From Thermotogae bacterium (lineage in GTDB: Bacteria > Hydrothermota > Hydrothermia > LBFQ01): a stretch of 52,240 nucleotides of DNA. Shown piece after piece: positions 49,123 through 52,240 of this stretch (position 1 is its first letter; every line of letters begins with the position of its first letter). The stretch lies in assembly GCA_013154295.1 (NCBI GenBank), contig JAADCS010000137.1, forward strand, positions 1 through 52,240, given 5' to 3'. A model generated the notes under the pieces. That model was not told where the DNA came from. It did no database searches and saw nothing but the letters and a program-made list of their open reading frames with translations. The position numbers and the translations under genes are program-made.

Positions 49123-50997
49123 ATGCTCTACAATCTGATGTCCTATCGAGATCTTAGGGAACTTTCCTACGATGATTTGGAAAAGTTGGCGGAGGAGATA
49201 CGCCAGCTCATAGTTGAAATTACCTCCCAAAACGGTGGGCATGTAGGGCCCAACTTGGGCGTAGTGGAGCTGACCATAGCTCTTCTTAGAAACTTTGATC
49301 CACCGAGAGATAAAATAATCTGGGATGTTTCCCACCAAACCTATCCCTACAAGATCCTAACGGATAGGAGAGATGTGTTCCATACCTTACGGCAATACGG
49401 TGGTATATCGGGTTTTTCAAACATTTATGAAAGCGAATACGATCCGTGGGGTGCGGGCCATGCAGGTACCGCTCTCTCGGCGGCTCTTGGCCTGGCGAAA
49501 GCGAGGGATTACACCGCCGAGGATTACCATGTCGTGGCCGTGATAGGGGATGCCTCTTTAACTATAGGTATGACCCTTGAGGCCATGAACAACGCTGGGA
49601 GTCTGGGGGTTGATCTTATAACCATCCTAAACGATAACGGCTGGTCCATAGACAAGAATGTGGGGCGAATAGCCCAGATGCTGGCTCACGTTCAGGTAAA
49701 TCCTCTTTATAACACCCTTAGGGATAAGATCTGGAGGCTTCTGCCCAGCAAAGGAAAGTACTGGAGTAGTAAGCTGGAAGATGTTATAAAAACCATAGTT
49801 CAGGATCCAGCGGCTCTGTTTGAGTTCTTCGGTTTCCGTTACATAGGACCCATAGACGGCCACAACATAAGGCGCTTGGATGAGATACTAAGTAAAGCTA
49901 AGAAGCTCAAGGGTCCAGTTCTGATACACGTTATAACCGAAAAGGGTCACGGTTACAAACCGGCTCTTAACGATCCTGAAACCTTTCATGGTCTCGGATC
50001 CTACGACAAAATAGACGGCCGACCGAAGAGAAAACCTAATTCCCTCCCCAAGTATTCCAAGCTTTTTGGAAAAGCTCTTTTGGAGATAGCCCAACAGGAT
50101 ATAAGGGTGGTCGGAATAACTGCTGCTATGCCGAAGGGAACGGGTTTAGATCTTCTAAGGGATACCCTACCGAGCCAGTACTATGATGTGGGTATAGCCG
50201 AGCAACATGCCGTTACCTTTGCCGGTGGTCTCGCCAGGGGCGGAGTTAAGCCTTTCGTTGCCATATATTCAACCTTCCTTCAGAGAGCTTACGACAGCGT
50301 TATCCATGACGTGGCCCTCCAAAAGCTTCCGGTCAGGTTCTTTCTGGATAGGGCCGGTTTGGTGGGGGACGATGGACCTACCCATCACGGAGTATTCGAT
50401 CTATCCTATTTGAGACCTATACCCAACGTAGTAATCATGGCTCCCAAGGATGGAGATGAGTTACGGGACATGGTCTACACCGCTTGGCGATACGAGGAAG
50501 GACCTATATTCGTACGATTCCCGAGAGGGGAAGTGCCTGTAGTCCCCGAATGGAAAGAGGTTCGCATGATACCTATAGGACAGTGGGAGCTTTTGGAGGA
50601 AGGTGATGAGGATATAGTCTTTTTGCCTACGGGTTACTTCGTATATCCGGTTCTAAACCTGGCCATTAAGCTAAGGGAGATGGGGATATACCCTACCATA
50701 TACAATGCCCGCTTTATAAAACCACTCGACGAGCGGGTTATGGAAGAGGTGGTATCTAAAGCCCGGTACGTCTTTACCTTTGAAGACAATGCCTTAGCAG
50801 GTGGCTTTGGAAGTGGAGTTTTGGAATACCTGTCCGAGAGAGGATGGTTGAACTCAAAGGAGGTGATGAGGTTCGGCATACCGGATCGTTTTATAACCCA
50901 CGGCAAAAAGGAGCTCCTCCTCAAGGAGATAGGCCTGGACATAGAAAGCCTATTGGACAGGATAATCCAAGCTTTAGGAGTGAAGAAGAAAAGGTGA
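49123..50997 (+). CDS. dxs: 1-deoxy-D-xylulose-5-phosphate synthase
   Basis: GGHVGPNLGVVELTIALLRNFDPPRDKIIWDVSHQTYPYKILT; GDASLTIGMTLEAMNNAG; DVGIAEQHAVTFAGGLA; DRAGLVGDDGPTHHGVFD. Confidence 0.97.
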   Translation: MLYNLMSYRDLRELSYDDLEKLAEEIRQLIVEITSQNGGHVGPNLGVVELTIALLRNFDPPRDKIIWDVSHQTYPYKILTDRRDVFHTLRQYGGISGFSNIYESEYDPWGAGHAGTALSAALGLAKARDYTAEDYHVVAVIGDASLTIGMTLEAMNNAGSLGVDLITILNDNGWSIDKNVGRIAQMLAHVQVNPLYNTLRDKIWRLLPSKGKYWSSKLEDVIKTIVQDPAALFEFFGFRYIGPIDGHNIRRLDEILSKAKKLKGPVLIHVITEKGHGYKPALNDPETFHGLGSYDKIDGRPKRKPNSLPKYSKLFGKALLEIAQQDIRVVGITAAMPKGTGLDLLRDTLPSQYYDVGIAEQHAVTFAGGLARGGVKPFVAIYSTFLQRAYDSVIHDVALQKLPVRFFLDRAGLVGDDGPTHHGVFDLSYLRPIPNVVIMAPKDGDELRDMVYTAWRYEEGPIFVRFPRGEVPVVPEWKEVRMIPIGQWELLEEGDEDIVFLPTGYFVYPVLNLAIKLREMGIYPTIYNARFIKPLDERVMEEVVSKARYVFTFEDNALAGGFGSGVLEYLSERGWLNSKEVMRFGIPDRFITHGKKELLLKEIGLDIESLLDRIIQALGVKKKR

Positions 50998-51006
50998 TGG
51001 TGTTTC

Positions 51007-51909
51007 ATGGAGAAGAGGATAAAAGCATATCTGCGTGAGTTGGGTTTCGATGCGGTGGGAATAACCTCCCTTATAGATTTCCCCACCTTCGAAACCCGCA
51101 GAAGAGTTAGGGAGTGGGTCTTCGCAGGTATGCACGCTCACATGGTTTGGTTTGAGCGGAGCCTTGAGGTACGGTTAAATCCACGGAGACTATTGGAAGG
51201 GGCGGCTTCTGCCGTGATGGTCACCATGCATTACGGCAGAAGGTACATAAATCCTAAGTTGAAAATAAGCCGTTATGCCACCCGACGGGACTACCATAGA
51301 GTGTTTAGGAAGCTCCTACGAAAGTTCGTACGGTGGGCGGAAAAGGAGGTGGGGGGAAGGTTCTTTACCTTCTCTGATTCTGCCCCCGTTCTGGAAAAGG
51401 AGCTGGCCGTCAAATCGGGTCTCGGATGGATAGGCAAAAACTCCTTACTTGTAACTCCAAACCTTGGTCCCAACGTGCTTTTAGGAGGTGTTTTTACCGA
51501 TTTGGTTCTTAAACCAGACGACCCCTTCCCCTATGATTGGTGTGGTCGATGTAACAGATGCGTTGAAGCGTGCCCCACCGGAGCTATAAGCGAGTATAGG
51601 ACAGTAGACGCTAGAAAGTGTGTGTCCTACTGGAGTATAGAGTACAAGGGTGGTAGTCTTCCTCCGAGCGTTTCGCTCCACGGTTGGGTATTCGGGTGCG
51701 ATGTATGCCTTAACGTCTGCCCTTGGGGTGAAAAAACCCCAGAAAGGGCCAATCCCCATCTGCGCGCTAAAGAGGACGTTTTTGAAAATTTAACAACCGA
51801 CAACATCTTACGTATGGGTGAGAAGGAGTTCAGAAGGAGGTTTGAAGGAACACCTGTGATGAGGGCCGGGCTTGAAACTATAAAACGCAACATTCGAGCA
51901 AAACGGTAG
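51007..51909 (+). CDS. queG: Epoxyqueuosine reductase QueG
   Basis: AVKSGLGWIGKNSLLVTPNLG; CGRCNRCVEACPTGAI; CDVCLNVCPWG (two 4Fe-4S motifs). Confidence 0.95.
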   Translation: MEKRIKAYLRELGFDAVGITSLIDFPTFETRRRVREWVFAGMHAHMVWFERSLEVRLNPRRLLEGAASAVMVTMHYGRRYINPKLKISRYATRRDYHRVFRKLLRKFVRWAEKEVGGRFFTFSDSAPVLEKELAVKSGLGWIGKNSLLVTPNLGPNVLLGGVFTDLVLKPDDPFPYDWCGRCNRCVEACPTGAISEYRTVDARKCVSYWSIEYKGGSLPPSVSLHGWVFGCDVCLNVCPWGEKTPERANPHLRAKEDVFENLTTDNILRMGEKEFRRRFEGTPVMRAGLETIKRNIRAKR

Positions 51910-51924
51910 ATACTTCTGAGATAG

Positions 51925-51985
51925 CACCTGAACCGGTTTCACTGTGAGGCCAAATAGCCTCCAAGTGAAACCACCCTCTGACCTA
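51925..51985 (-). repeat. Dispersed palindromic repeat, copy C (inverted relative to A/B)
   Basis: Reverse complement core GGTGGTTTCACTTGGAGGCTATTTGGCCTCACAGTGAAACC (51935-51975) is identical to copy A. Confidence 0.85.
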
Positions 51986-52033
51986 CTACCTTTAAAATTT
52001 GGGCTGTTTAGCAGCATCGCCGTAGTCTCTTTT

Positions 52034-52240
52034 TTACTCATCCTCATATGGAACCTCCGGGTTTCTGATGACCTTCACCCCTTTAATCTCTGGCACCCCT
52101 AAATGCTTTGGGATAGATAGCACCCATTCGTACTCATCCACCTTAAACTCCTTACTCACACGCTTAACGTACTCCTCGGTATTCCTGAACTTCTCCTTGA
52201 GAGATTCCAAGTCTATGTTAAGGGTGCTCTTGGCCTCCAC
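52034..52240 (-). CDS. Partial CDS (C-terminal part) running off the right edge; hypothetical
   Basis: Open to the edge: ...LNIDLESLKEKFRNTEEYVKRVSKEFKVDEYEWVLSIPKHLGVPEIKGVKVIRNPEVPYEDE*. Confidence 0.6.
   Translation of the reverse strand: MEAKSTLNIDLESLKEKFRNTEEYVKRVSKEFKVDEYEWVLSIPKHLGVPEIKGVKVIRNPEVPYEDE

Overview
The window is about 52 kb, gene-dense, and looks like the chromosome of a Gram-negative, probably thermophilic bacterium. LpxD, LpxL and an LpxC-FabZ fusion imply lipid A. Several exported proteins carry T9SS-like C-terminal modules, which would suit an FCB or WOR-3-like lineage, but that placement is inference. Most genes are housekeeping: ligA, cdd, lpxD, speD, yajC, def, birA, argF, recG, murA, sucC, dxs and queG. 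There are five tRNAs: Leu-GAG, fMet-CAT, Lys-TTT, Pro-GGG and Thr-GGT. The strongest unusual signals are: (1) a cobalamin-riboswitch-like element directly upstream of a secreted beta-propeller-like protein, suggesting a BtuG-like B12 capture protein; (2) a window-wide pattern of TANAAT -10 boxes 5-10 nt upstream of start codons, implying widespread leaderless mRNAs; (3) a three-copy dispersed palindromic hairpin repeat with conserved structure and a variable loop; (4) a 928-aa fusion of gluzincin-type protease, beta-propeller and Omp85-like barrel; (5) a decayed IS256/mutator transposase remnant; (6) an orphan V-ATPase subunit D, a double-domain SagB-like oxidoreductase and a structured speD leader. 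No phage, CRISPR or rRNA was recognised. All calls were made by eye from sequence, with no database search.
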